A stretch of 64,000 nt of DNA from Lutraria lutraria (GCA_964023205.1 OZ026839.1:18506386-18570385); one strand, 5' to 3'. Shown: positions 34,041 through 45,826, counted from the stretch's first letter. The notes: a model not told the origin generated them from the sequence alone. Numbers and translations are program-made.

Positions 34041-34980
34041 CAACTTGCGAGTTACAACCAGTGGAAATAACTGAGGATGTTTTGAATAGGATGGAAGAAG
34101 AAGAATTAGATAAGAAAAGAAGAAACATTGTGGAACAGCTTGAGCTAGATGAAAATATCTTAAATGAAAAACAAAGAGCGGAACTGAGGGAACTTCTTTT
34201 ACAACATAGAGAAATATTTTCTACATCAGACTTGGATGTTGGAAAGTGCGACAAGGTTCAACATAGAATTGATTTAACAGACGAAAAGCCTATTAAACAG
34301 AGACACAGAAGAGTACCACCTGGAATGATTAATGAACTGAGACAGTATTTAGAACAACTCAAAGCAAGTAACATCATACGTCCATCTAAATCACCATTTG
34401 CCTCACCTATAGTGTTAGTTAGAAAGAAGAATGGGAAGCTAAGATTATGCATATATTATAGACAATTGAATCAATGAACAGTTAAAGACTCATACGCACT
34501 ACCGAGAATTGAAGAAGTACTTGATTGTTTACATGGAGCCAAATTATTTTTCTACTATCGACATGAAATCCGGATACCACCAAGTGGAGGTGGAATAATC
34601 ACATAAAGAGAGAACTGCGTTTACAGTAGGACCCTTAGCTCTGTGGGAATTTAACAGAACGCCATTTGGATTGACTAACAGCCCAGCAACCTATCAAAGA
34701 TTAATGGAGGAATGTCTTGGAGACTTGAATATGAACATCTGTGTAATATATTTGGACGTTTTAATCATCTTTAGTACAACATATAAGGAACACCTCAAAA
34801 GATTAACAATGGTGATAGAAAGACTTAAATCATGCAACTTGAAACTTGATCCCAAAAATGCCACTTCTTCAAACAGCGAGTAAATGTTTTTGGTCATGTG
34901 GTTAGCAACGAAGGAATAGAAACCGATCCGGAGAAGACAGACAAGATAATAAAACTGGCCAAGACCTTCAACACCAGCTG
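34041..34980 (+). pseudogene. Gypsy RT, multiply broken
   Basis: Frame to 34477 carries the RT entry region (VPPGMINELRQYLEQL, then SPFASPIVLVRKKNGKLRLC and YRQLNQ) and ends at a TGA. The TVKDSYALPRIEE text continues immediately in phase. A frameshift precedes STIDMKSGYHQVEVE (motif A) and a TAA follows it. Frame 34671-34883 has MTNSPATYQRLMEE and motif C as YLDVLII, where the expected YxDD Asp pair is altered (D-V). Confidence 0.82.
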
Positions 34981-36026
34981 AAGTACACTCATTTCTAGGA
35001 TTTGCAGGTTACTACCGTAGGTTCATCAAAGACTTTAGTAAGATTAGTGGACCACTGTCAGAACTTATCCCACATCAAACATCAAAGAGAAGATCAAAGG
35101 CTAAGAATAACCAAGAATGGAATTGGACAGCAGACCATGAAGCAACATTCAACCAACTGAAGCACTCACTTTCTTCACCACCAGTATTAGCTTATCCTGA
35201 CTTTCAGCAGCCCTTTGAATTACATACAGATGTTTCGACACAAGGGTTAGGTGCAGTTTTATACCAACATCAGAATGAAAAGAAAAGAGCCATAGCGTAT
35301 GCATCAAGAGCTTTATCAAAATCAGAGAGGAATTACTCGGCTTACAAACTTGAATTCTTAGCTTTGAAGTGGTCTGTTACGGAAAAAATCAGTGACTACT
35401 TACTGAATAAGAAGTTTGTAGTATACACAGACAATAACCCTTTAACTTATGTCCTTACAACTGCAAAACTAGATGCTACTGGTCAGAGATGGACAGCTGC
35501 ACTTGGTGAATACGATTTAGATATCTTCTACAGACCCGGAATTAAGAATACCGACGCTGATGAAATGAGTAGATACCCTCATATGAAGACATCGGACAAC
35601 ACTGAAGTGAAAGACAATGATGTAGTGAAGGTCATATGTAGTCCTGTGAACATATCCTATTATGATACCTTGCCATGTTTAAATATTGACATAGTAGAAG
35701 CTACCGAAACACCCGGACAGACGATGGCACAGATAGAGATCAGAGAGATTATAACCAAACAGAGAGAGGATCCTGGTATTGAGAAATGGAGGAGAGCGGT
35801 AATTGATCACCAAATTATTGATAAAGCAACATGTAAACATGATCAGATAATGAAAAGAAATTTTAAGAACCTGAAGATGAAGAGACGGATTCTTATGAGG
35901 GAAGTGAAGGTAGAAGATGATGGTTCCACAATACTACCGGGAAGAGATAATGAAAGGATTACATACAGATGTAGGACACCCGGACGTGACAGAACGATGC
36001 GATTGATACGAGAACGTTTCTTTTGA
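34981..36026 (+). pseudogene. Gypsy RNase H and start of integrase
   Basis: Contains FLGFAGYYRRFIKDFSK (RT-RNase H connection), LHTDVSTQGLGAVLYQ and KLEFLALKWSV of RNase H, VYTDNNPLTY, and the closing FYRPGIKNTDADEMSRYP. Farther on, the integrase zinc segment has lost a single G in the GHPGRDRT region near 35980, shifting the frame. A TGG-to-TGA change at 36024-36026 stops it in the RFFWPGM motif. Confidence 0.83.
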
Positions 36027-36960
36027 CCAGGTATGACCAAGGACGTTGAGGACTTTGTTTCCAATTGTGATAGATGTCTTCGTAGAAAAGCTGACACTCA
36101 CTCAAGAGCACCACTGGTAAATGTTACAACAACTTATCCCTTGGAACTAGTGTGTTTCGACCTCTTGACGTTAGAACCATCAAAGTGAGGGTTTGGTAAT
36201 ATACTCGTAATGACAGATCACTTTACCAAATTCGCAATTGCAGTACCAACAAGGAATCAAACAGCTAAGACAACAGCAGAAGCTTTTTACAATGAATTTA
36301 TAGTAAGATATGGAATACCAACACGCCTTCATTCAGATCAAGGAGCAAATTTTGAAAACAACTATGTGAACTAACCAATATGAAGAAATCACATACATCA
36401 GTGTACCATCCACAAGGAAATGCAGTTCCTGAAATATTCAATCGAACATTACTGTCAATGCTTGGAACGTTAGAAAATTCGCAGAAACAGGATTGGAAGA
36501 AGTACATTAATTCCCTTGTATATACATACAACTGCACTCCACATGATACAACAAGGTACTCACCGTTTGAACTTATGTTTGGTAGAAAACCTAGATTACC
36601 AGTGGATGTCATGTTTGAACAAGCCGAAGAGGAGAAGAAGAACAAGAGAACGCAGGAATACATAGAAGAACTCACAGAATAGCAAAGACCAGGAATATGG
36701 TTAAAGACGTTATACAGAAAGCCAAAAACCACCAGAAGAAATACTATGATATCAAGACACGAGGAGCCAAAATCAATGTTGGTGACCAAGTGTTAGTAAG
36801 AATTTTATCTCACGGTGTTGGAAAACACAAACTAGCAGACAAGTTTGAAGAGGAGGTATACGAAGTTATCGAACAACCCAGAAGAGATATACCTGTGTAT
36901 AGAGTAAGAAGTAAGTCTGGTACTGAAAAGTCCCTACATCGGAACCACTTATTCCCAGTA
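36027..36960 (+). pseudogene. Gypsy integrase core and GPY/F-like module
   Basis: CDRCLRRK completes the zinc module. The DDE core shows FDLLTLEPSK with a TGA at 36186-36188, LHSDQGANFE, a frameshift near 36360, then SVYHPQGNAVPEIFNR with the catalytic Glu, followed by YSPFELMFGRKPRLPVD. After a TAG (36680-36682) a separate frame carries INVGDQVLVRI...HLFPV, the C-terminal module seen in many Gypsy integrases. Confidence 0.85.
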
Positions 36961-37757
36961 AACTGCCGGGATGAAATAAGTGATAAAGATGTACAAGAAG
37001 AGAAAGCGTTGCAGCATGAACAGACGTTAGAGGAAGAAGAAGAGAGAAGTAAAAAGGATGCATCCTGTATATGTAGTGAAGTATCTGATGACTCAGATGA
37101 TGAGTTTGAGGGATTTTATTTTGTGCCAAGCACAAATGAACATGGGGACGCCTATGGACACCACAAACCACAGATGGAGTCAGAAGATGATGATACTGAT
37201 GATGATGACGATGGTGAGGATAATGAAGAAGATGACGATGGTGAGGATAATGATGATGATGACGATGGTGAGGATAACGATGATGATGACGATGGTAATG
37301 ATGATCAGGTAAGTTCTCCATTGCCGCAAGAAATGATACTTCTAATTTCAGGCAAAGAACTTCTGATGAAGAAAGTTGTGTTTCTGAGACTGAAGAAGCA
37401 CCAATTGAAGAAGAGTCTGACATTCATAATGGTAAAGATGTTGCAACGGAGCAAGAAGTACTGACAGCGAATGGAAATGAGACAAAGAATGCTGCAGACA
37501 ATAACATGGACAACGATGATGGAAATGATAGTGATAAGTGTAGAAGAAGACGTAAATTACCCAAAGTACCGCTGAGAAAATCAAGTAGAACAAAGAAGAC
37601 TCCTACAAGATTTGACGAATATATTATGTATAGTGCAGAGAGACAGAATGATAGTGATCAGAAACTACGAACTTTAGCATCAATGATTCATGGTGGAAGT
37701 TTTAGGAATCATCACTTCCATTTTGCATTAATTGATATATGTAAATCTCGGAACTGA
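36961..37757 (+). pseudogene. acidic, repetitive C-terminal tail of the Gypsy Pol
   Basis: Frame 36697-37464 runs through EEEERSKKD into a Glu/Asp tract encoded by about four 30-bp GATGATGACGATGGTGAGGA-type repeats (37187-37300). It then shifts phase; frame 37506-37757 ends with a basic RRRRKLPKVPLRKS patch and FDEYIMYS. The tandem codon repeat explains the histidine- and methionine-rich frames in other phases, which are artefacts. Confidence 0.7.
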
Positions 37758-39054
37758 CTACTAGCATATTTAATTATGTACATTTCAAGCATACTTGTGG
37801 TATGTGTTAGTGATTTTAATATTTGGTGCAACTGTATTGCACGTTTAGCTTTGTATTTGACTTTATCTGTTCAATTGTGAGTATTATATTGAATTGTCAT
37901 GATAATGTTTTTTGTGTGTTTCTGGATAATATGGTGTCTATAATAAATAGACGCTGGTATGCTTTGTTTTGTTCATGTGACACTAGCTGTATTTATAGAT
38001 TAACTTGATTTAGAGTGAGAAAATTGATGTTTTAGATGTTTTAATTATATGATGGTCTGTATTGTATCTGGTTTTGTTCTTTCGTTTGATTTGTACAGCA
38101 AATGTGCATTTATTGATAATATTGGTCTGGTTGGTTTTAATTGTGTATTGGAGAATTTTCAAGTTTGCCGCCATTTTTCACTGGCTCTATTATTCAGTGC
38201 CGTATTTCGCGTGCCCGACTAACGTGCGTTTTATTCTACTATATGTTAGGCGCATCAGGTTTAATTCAAGATGGCAGCATAACGTTCATTATTGGTTGAA
38301 TCCTGTAATCATTTCACTTTTCTCTATGTGCACTTACTTTTAACATTGCAGACACCATCCAGCCAGTGAGATTGTATGATTGATAGAACTTAATGTACAT
38401 GTCAGCAAGATCCACAATCGGTAAGGAACATGACTGTGTACTTTTATATTTTGTCTATATAACTTCTGTATGTATTGTATGATGTTGTCTAGGAATGTAA
38501 CTTTACAATATGGGCATAAATCAAAATAATGAAGACAAAGCGTGACATGGGGGGTCAAATTTAGAATGATACTTGTGTTCATAATATTGCTAAAAGTAGC
38601 TTGGAAATATATTATATTGTGAAAAATTGACAATGGCTAAAGTATAGGATTAAAGTCTTTTTCAAATTTACAACATTTTAATCAAATAAATATTATATTT
38701 TCAATAGCAAGCCTTAAAATTCAAACAATCTGATGGATTAAACTATGGAAAGAATAACGCATTTTTGTGATTTTTTCAGCAAACTTTCATAAAAACAACT
38801 TTTTAATACAAAAAATATACATACAACCATAAATTTCCATTTTTTTTTATATTTTTGGCGTTTTGAACTTTAATTTTTTTAAATACGCTTCAAAAAGTTT
38901 TTATGTAACATTTACTGCTGCAGATACAAATTAACTTATACAACTTTATCAATTTTCAGGTATATTCCAAGATACATGTAAATTTTCACTTAATTGGTAC
39001 TATTCTTGGGTAACTAAACAATGCCCCCAAAACTAGTATATATCTTCTGTCACC
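37758..39054. other. non-coding; may include an unrecognised 3' LTR
   Basis: AT-rich, with a YY1-like CAAGATGGCAGC at about 38268. The first few hundred bases could be the Gypsy 3' leader or LTR, but without a second LTR this cannot be shown. Confidence 0.4.
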
Positions 39055-41186
39055 GTTACACTCGGGACAGATATTCTTTGTGTATGGTCTTATGATAATG
39101 ACAGTATTATTAATCTATTGTTATACAATTTGTTTCATTGTACTACAATTAATTTGTTCCATTATTTTCTTATAAAATACAAAGAGATAATCTATTTGAT
39201 AATGTTTTAGTTTTAAATGGTGAAAACAACAACACCAGGGCACGTTCTAAAACTGTAACGTAAATATACAAAACTGTTATGATAAGGAGTATCATAAAAT
39301 TGATTTATAACAACATTAGTCAAATGTATTTTGCAATTCATTAAATAAGAAACTTTTTTTTCAACAAAACAAAACTATTTCCAATTTGGTAAGTCAAATG
39401 TGTAACTGAACATGAATTATTAATTTATATGTATACAGACTAAGTAAAGGTTACACTCCCTACAAATTTGTTTAGTCTTTTAGCATACAAATAATTATGA
39501 AAGTGCTATGATCATTGCGTTGCAATTTATTCTATGTTTTTTAAGATAATAAAAAGATACACAAACATCTGTACTGTTTGATATGTTGTTGGTTAAAAAT
39601 GTTGTTGGAGGGGGAGGAATTAGAAAACATTTAAAACTGTAGATTTGTCAAGTTGTAACGATTAATATTGCATTATCATATATTTACAAGAAAACATTTA
39701 CCTACTACTTTTGCCACTTATCAAATTAAAGAAATGGTTTCTCAACAAAGTCAAACTATTTCAAACTATGTTGAACAAATATTTTAAACATGAATTAAGT
39801 CATATAAACAGACATATAGAAAATACACTCGGGACAAACTTCTAAAGCATATGGTCACAATTTCTTCTTTGTTTATTTTAAGTAAAACAATACTTAAAGG
39901 TTTTGAAATGTTTTGAACATGAACTATGTATTTGCAACATAAGTCAAGGAAGATTTCAATTATGCGTCACTGAAAATAGATTTCAAAATTTTGAAAAATA
40001 ACCGAGTTATGAGAAAAGTCTACATACTTAAATGACAACCCTCGTATATTCTAGAAAATGTTTAATAATAAAACATCAATTTCAAGTCTTTCTACTCGGA
40101 GTGTGATTCTTCTCAGTCCTCTATAAATGGGAGTTTTACCACTAATTTAGGCATTTTGTAACTTCATGACCCTGCAGTGTTAGTATTTTGTTACCGGTAT
40201 AGTTCCTGTAAAAGCAAACCGAGTTTGTGTATAATATTGCATGAAGATGTGTTTGTGTCCCGAGTGTAACATTTTCAATTGTTATATATAAATGATATAA
40301 CATGTAAAATATGTTTAGAAATCATGAAATAAATCGATAAATTATATACTGTTTTCATCTGAGAATGTTTCTTCATCAAAATAAAAGGTAAATTACTTTT
40401 TCTCTTCAGTATACTGAACAAATCTACTTGGTATATATATCTGAATAGAACTATTTTTATAACAACTTTCAAACTTTTTAAACATGCTCCATTTCACTGT
40501 TTCAGACTTTAAAGTATTTATTCACGTCAGTTATTTGATATAAATGTGGAAAACAATTAACATGGACTACTTTTCTATAAGTTACATATCAAAATTAAGA
40601 TGATGAATATATAGCGTTACACTCGGGACAACACTTAAAACCATGTAGACAAAAAATGAATTGCACTATATGAATTTGTTTTAGTTTGTGAGCTTCTGGG
40701 TACGCATCTGTTCGAGAAATAGAGAAAAAACATATCAAATTCAAAGAATGATAAAAAAAGTTCTTATCTAAATGCAAAATGTTACACTCGGGACATTTCC
40801 AATCAGCTTTATTCAAGATGGTATAACTTTAAAAAAAAAGATTCTTTTGATCATTTCTTTTTTTTAAACAACATGGACACATATGCCTATCAATATGTTA
40901 AACTGCATGTTCTTTTCAAGCATCAGTTTACTTACAGCAATATCATCAATTTGAATTTCCATTTTTTCCTTGAGCAAAATATTTTACATGTGCACTTGAA
41001 AGGTGATTTCTAAATAATACTTATAATTGAAATATTTGAACAAAATGCATTAAATTTTAAATATAACACATGTACAATGAATTTAAAAACAATCATTGAT
41101 TACTTACCCAAAAACTGAACAAAATATAAAAGATTGAAAAATGTGTAAAGAAAAAATGTAACGCTAAAAGTGTTACACTCGGGACA
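39055..41186 (-). repeat. interspersed GTTACACTCGGGACA motif, six sites in 2.1 kb
   Basis: Perfect 15-mers lie at 39055-39069, 40616-40630, 40781-40795 and 41172-41186. One is inverted (40256-40270), and there is a 13-base version at 39824-39836. Flanks share only weak similarity (for example ATGG about 20 bases away). Read on the complementary strand the motif spells Cys-Pro-Glu-Cys-Asn. Two copies fall in phase 50 residues apart in a 73-codon minus frame (40595-40816). No known family is recognised. The rest of the interval is plain AT-rich DNA. Confidence 0.7.
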
Positions 41187-41924
41187 TTTTTCGCCTGTTT
41201 TTTTAAATGTAACTTTTGAACGAGAAATACAATCAAGCTGAAATTTTGCAACATTTTTAACAACATCAAGACGCACCATCAGAACATTAAATTACATTCA
41301 TGTGTTGTGTGGTATTCTTTAAATCTTGAAAAGAAAAATTGTCTTCATTATTTTTATTTATGCCCATATACGTATGGCCACTAGCTTCTGACTGTAAAGA
41401 TGTTAATTCATATAGATATTATTTCATGCTGGTTATTGTCACATTATATGTTCTGTATTTCAGTGCTGATCTGTTATGTGAATCTGTGATTATGTGAATA
41501 AATATTATGATCATGGGAACTGCATGAAGAATAAATTATATATATTGAACCATACACCACCTAGTTAATTGTCTTCTCGACACACTCTGGAACATTGGTA
41601 ATTTAATCTATGAACCCATAAACCCAAAGTTACAATTATTAGCACTTTAAAATAGTCTTAATCAATAATGCTAAAATATTCACAATAAAATAAATCTGGC
41701 TACTTTCAAAATTAAAAATAATATTACGAAGCATTCATATCAAAACAGCAGGTGTGACATTTTGAACAATAAGACATTGTTAAAATTCACACCTCATCCT
41801 TTACAATAAACACCTATTAAATCTATAGTGCCTGCAAAATCTAATATAATACCCTTCATTGTGTATATTGCCTGCAAAATCCTTCTTTGTTTATATTGCC
41901 TGCAGCGTTCGCCTGCAAAATATA
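41187..41924. other. non-coding; short TTGCCTGCAAAAT repeat before the LINE
   Basis: CCTGCAAAAT occurs four times between about 41829 and 41920, next to the 5' end of the LINE. Nothing else is seen. Confidence 0.5.
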
Positions 41925-44679
41925 CCGTTCCGACTATTTTATATGCAGTGCAAATCTTTTTATATCAATGTACGAATTGAATGTCTTAGATTTTTGTGAG
42001 TTATTATCGGATGCCCATAATGCGATCGAACTGAACCTAAATTTTAAATTAAGGTATACGGTTAATAAAGATAAAAAGAAACAACCAAACGTCAAACTAT
42101 GGGATAACAAGAAGGCATCCGAATTTGTCGAAAATTTACCAAGTAATGAAATAAACAAATTATATGATAAATTGACTTCTGTAGAAACTGATGATAACTT
42201 TAATCAAGCAAGCGCAAACGAAATTGTTAATGAACTTGCAAATATATTTTTGAAAACTTCTGAAGATACCTTTGGAAGCATTAATAGTAAAAATGACGAA
42301 GACAATGGAAATATTGTAAATAATAAATATCCAAAATGGTTTGGTTCTAAATGCAAGCAATCCAGAAGAAATTTTCATAGAGCTAAGCACATGTATAGAT
42401 TAAGAAAAACAAATGTAAATAAAGAGCATCTAAAACAATGTAGTAAAGAATATAAATCAACTATCCGCTCATTTTCCAACAAAGAAAAAACAAGGGAAAT
42501 ATACAAACTACGTAATATTAAAAGTAAAGATGCCAGAGCTTATTGGAAAATACTTAAAGGAAAAAGCGCATCTGGAAATCAAGCTTCTCTTTCCGACTTA
42601 TATGAATTTTTCAAAAATACAAATTCAGAACAAAGTGAAAATATAGAACAAAACATTGACGACAACTTAGATGAAATTAATGAAAATATAAATAAGGAAA
42701 TTGACGAATCTGAAATAGAAAAAGCTGTAAAAAATCTAAAGAATAACAAATCTTGTGGATATGATAAGATAGTAAATGAGCATATAAAATCCACTTATAC
42801 AAAAATGAAACATATATATCTAAAACTATTTAACTTAGTATTTAACACCGGAATAATTCCTGAAGCATGGACAATCGGCATAATTAATCCTATTTACAAA
42901 AACAAGGGTGATGCATCAAAACCAGAAAACTATAGACCGATAACATTACTTAGTTGCATGGGAAAACTTTTTACCTGTATCCTTAACAACCGATTAACGC
43001 AATATGTAGAGTCAACTAACTTACTCACAAATTGCCAAGCTGGCTTTAGAAAAGGTTTCTCTACTTCAGATAATATGTTTATTCTTCAACACATCATTCA
43101 AGTTCTAAATAATAAACGTAAAAAACTTTATTGTGCATTCATAGATCTCAAACAAGCTTTTGATACAGTCTGGAGGAATGGTCTTTGGGAAAAGCTACTA
43201 AGTATAAAAATAAATGGCAAGTGTTTCAATGTAATAAAAAACATGTATAACAATATAAAATCATGCGTATCCTGTAATTCGAAAATTTCCAACTTCTTTG
43301 GCAGTAATATTGGTGTACGTCAAGGTGAAAATCTTTCACCTTTGCTATTTTCCATATTTCTTAATGACTTAGAATCTTTTATGCGTGAGCATCATAATAC
43401 CCAAGGTATTCACGTTGGCAATGAAAATGAAATACCAAACGAAATCCAAAATTTTCTAAAACTATTTATCTTACTTTATGCTGACGATACAGTAATATTA
43501 GCAGATAATGAAATTGATTTACAGAGAGCTCTAAATGCTTATGATGAATACTGTAACAATTGGAAACTTACTGTTAATATAGCTAAATCCAAAATTGTAA
43601 TATTTTCAAAGGGTAGACAGCGTCCAGTTAATTTCACATTTAAAAATCAGCCTCTGGAAACCGTTAATGAATACAAATATTTGGGTGTTTATTTTTGTAA
43701 ATCTGGATCTTTCACAAAATCTAAAAAGCACATTGCTGCACAAGCAACCCGAGCTATGTATAGTTTATTAAAAAATTGTAATAGATTATGTCTACCTATT
43801 GATATTCAAATTGATCTTTTTAATAAAACAATTAAACCTATTCTTCTTTACGGATCAGAAATTTGGGGCTATGGTAATTTAGATGTACTTGAAAGAGTTC
43901 AATTACGATTTCTTAAATACATTTTAAACATGAAAAGATCAACACCTAACTATATGGTTTATGGAGAAAGTGGATGTACACCGTTAAGTATTGATATAGA
44001 ACATAGAATGATATCTTTCTGGACTCGGTTATGTACAATTCAAAATGAAGATTTTCCTGTGAAATTATCTACAATTATTTATAGAAATTTGTATGAGTTA
44101 GCTAGACATATAAATAATGTTGACTTAAAAAAGAAATTTCCGTGGTTTTATCAAATTAGACAAATACTTATCAAATGTGGACTAATGAACATGTGGAATA
44201 ATGATAATTTTGTAAATGTCAATTGGCTGAAAGCAACTGTAAAACAAAAACTCAAAGATTTATTTTTATCGGAATGGTACTCACTTGTAGAAAATTCTAA
44301 CAAGAGTAAAGTATATAAAATATTTAAGAAATCATTTGGCTTCGAAAACTACTTGAAGACAACTCCACCAAACTTACTTATATATATGATTCGATTTAGG
44401 ACAAGAAATCATCGTTTACCTGTAGAAATTGGAAACTGGCATAGAATCCCAAGTAATCTAAGATATTGTTCCCATTGTCCTGATAAAATAGGCGACGAAT
44501 TTCATTACCTTTTTGAATGTACCAAATATACAAATGAAAGAAAACGATTTATCAAACCATACTTTTTAAGAAGGCCTAACATGTACAAATTTGAACAACT
44601 TATGTCGACCAGTAGTCAAATAGAAAATATTAAGTTATGTAAATTCATTAAATGTATTCTGTCAGGAATAAGAAATTAA
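41887..44679 (+). CDS. LINE ORF2 reverse transcriptase, open over 930 codons
   Basis: Residues about 1-15 are probably flanking sequence; the LINE text starts near DYFICSANLF. LLSDAHNAIEL (S41-H44) is the last catalytic box of the AP-like endonuclease, the rest being lost by 5' truncation. RT motifs: SCGYDKIVNEHIK, NYRPITLLSCMGKLF, QAGFRKGFSTSDN, motif A FIDLKQAFD (D420), motif B GVRQGENLSPLLFSIFLNDL, motif C YADD (531-534). Then come EYKYLGVYF, FRTRNHRLPVEIGNW, and a terminal zinc cluster C861-x2-C864-x8-H873-x4-C878. The product would reverse-transcribe LINE RNA at a nicked target, but without endonuclease and promoter this copy is probably not autonomous. No stop or shift occurs in the frame. 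Confidence 0.92.
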   Translation: MFILPAAFACKIYRSDYFICSANLFISMYELNVLDFCELLSDAHNAIELNLNFKLRYTVNKDKKKQPNVKLWDNKKASEFVENLPSNEINKLYDKLTSVETDDNFNQASANEIVNELANIFLKTSEDTFGSINSKNDEDNGNIVNNKYPKWFGSKCKQSRRNFHRAKHMYRLRKTNVNKEHLKQCSKEYKSTIRSFSNKEKTREIYKLRNIKSKDARAYWKILKGKSASGNQASLSDLYEFFKNTNSEQSENIEQNIDDNLDEINENINKEIDESEIEKAVKNLKNNKSCGYDKIVNEHIKSTYTKMKHIYLKLFNLVFNTGIIPEAWTIGIINPIYKNKGDASKPENYRPITLLSCMGKLFTCILNNRLTQYVESTNLLTNCQAGFRKGFSTSDNMFILQHIIQVLNNKRKKLYCAFIDLKQAFDTVWRNGLWEKLLSIKINGKCFNVIKNMYNNIKSCVSCNSKISNFFGSNIGVRQGENLSPLLFSIFLNDLESFMREHHNTQGIHVGNENEIPNEIQNFLKLFILLYADDTVILADNEIDLQRALNAYDEYCNNWKLTVNIAKSKIVIFSKGRQRPVNFTFKNQPLETVNEYKYLGVYFCKSGSFTKSKKHIAAQATRAMYSLLKNCNRLCLPIDIQIDLFNKTIKPILLYGSEIWGYGNLDVLERVQLRFLKYILNMKRSTPNYMVYGESGCTPLSIDIEHRMISFWTRLCTIQNEDFPVKLSTIIYRNLYELARHINNVDLKKKFPWFYQIRQILIKCGLMNMWNNDNFVNVNWLKATVKQKLKDLFLSEWYSLVENSNKSKVYKIFKKSFGFENYLKTTPPNLLIYMIRFRTRNHRLPVEIGNWHRIPSNLRYCSHCPDKIGDEFHYLFECTKYTNERKRFIKPYFLRRPNMYKFEQLMSTSSQIENIKLCKFIKCILSGIRN

Positions 44680-45176
44680 CATGTTTGTAATATGTATGTT
44701 CAATTATGTGTTATTATTAATTATATATGTGAGTATATACGTACAGTATATACAACTATGTACGTACATGTACATGTATGATAGTTTTCTTGTCCGTCCG
44801 TCTGTGTTTCTTCTACTAGTATGCCTCCTTGCTCCTAGTAATGGTCATTAAAATTTGTTTTACTCTTAAAATCTAACCACATTTAGAATCAGGCGACTCT
44901 CCGGCAAAATAATAATAATAAAAAGGAATAAAGAAAGAAATCATTTAAAAGAAACATTCTTAACAGTTTTTTTTATATCAGTTTAAATATAAAGTGAATT
45001 TAACAGAATTTGGTTACACCTACCTAAATGAAATTGCTTTAGTGAACATGTATGTTTATATATGTATGTATTTTTACGCCTCGTACCCTTTTGCATGAAT
45101 GTAATACCTCATGTTTACATGTTTATACTATGTATATTGCATGTATTGAGAGAAATAAAGGTATGTTATGTTATGA
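41925..45176 (+). mobile_element. young APE-type LINE, 5'-truncated inside the endonuclease
   Basis: About 3.25 kb: the last ~30 residues of the endonuclease, complete RT and C-terminal domain, about 470 bp of 3' untranslated sequence, AATAAA at about 45153 and a short (TTATG)n tail at 45161-45175. It abuts the ~650-bp repeat at 45178. The uninterrupted frame marks it as one of the youngest insertions here. The element at 51550-53910 is the same family. Confidence 0.9.
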
Positions 45177-45177
45177 T

Positions 45178-45826
45178 AACGACTTTTCAGCGGGGCGAAG
45201 TATAAAACATGGCGCCCCTCTAGATTTTAGTGTAAAATTAAAGGAAAACATGGCCCCCCTATCAACTTTTATGTTTCTTAATGGATATTAATAATTTTGG
45301 TATCATTTTAAAGCTAACGTTCTGTAGTTTTGTTTTTATGCATTTATTCATGGTTAAAGATAGGTAAAAAATCTATTTATTTTTTTATCACAAAATTTGG
45401 TGTTCGGAAAACCAGAGACGTATAATTGTATTATACGTCTCTGGGAAAACATGGCCCCCCATCTTAACTTTTTCATTTCGTGATATATTTTTTTAAGATT
45501 AATACTGTTGGAAACATTAAGCTCTCTAGTTTTCATAACTGTAAACAAACTTAAATTTAAAGTAGTAAAACACGAGTTGAATTCTACTCATATATTTATT
45601 TTTTTTATCGCCCATAAAATTTGGTTCGGAAAACATGGCCCCCCCATCTTATCTTTTTTATTTGTTAACATGTATTTTTTTAGTCTACATGATTAAAAAA
45701 ATATTGTAATCTAGTTTTTATAAATGTAAAGATATTTAAGATTGATGGAGTAAATCGCGATTTACAACGAGTTAAAGTAGACGCATTTTTTCATTTTTTT
45801 TCACGGGCCCGATAATCGGCTATGTG
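45178..45826 (+). repeat. ~650-bp repeat with ~190-bp units, copy 1
   Basis: Three internal units start with AAAACATGGCCCCCC (about 45248, 45446, 45632) followed by ATCTTAACTTTTT. One end is GGCGCCCCTCTAGATTTTAG, the other a CACGGGCCCGATAATCGGCT segment. An inverted copy lies at 55179-55838. The extreme end has AACGAC followed by TTTTCAGCGGGG here but CCCGCTGAAAAGGG in the other copy, as if a terminal loop were flipped. Confidence 0.85.
45412..45444. mobile_element. 33-bp palindromic micro-insertion (5-bp TSD)
   Basis: CCAGAGACGTATAAT - TGT - ATTATACGTCTCTGG is a perfect 15-bp inverted repeat with a 3-nt centre. It is flanked by GAAAA on both sides (45407-45411, 45445-45449). The inverted copy at 55179-55838 has the uninterrupted TTCGGAAAACATGG at the same place, as does another unit of this copy, so the 38 extra bases are an insertion with target duplication. 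Confidence 0.88.

Larger units (their letters stand above)
34041..37757 (+). mobile_element. Gypsy-type LTR retrotransposon remnant, Pol only
   Basis: RT, RNase H, integrase and a C-terminal tail follow in Gypsy order on the plus strand. Gag and protease are missing and no LTR pair can be matched: the left boundary is the LINE fragment, and the sequence after 37757 has no counterpart upstream. It is a different lineage from the Steamer-like element, with a different RT and a long acidic tail. Several stops and frameshifts make it non-functional. Confidence 0.85.

Noticed and set aside
37058..37423. Histidine-rich and methionine-rich frames around 37.1-37.4 kb
   Set aside because: Off-phase readings of the GAT/GAC-rich acidic tail of the Gypsy Pol.
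37758..38340. 3' LTR of the second Gypsy element
   Set aside because: No matching 5' copy exists in the window and no TG...CA boundaries with polypurine tract could be fixed.
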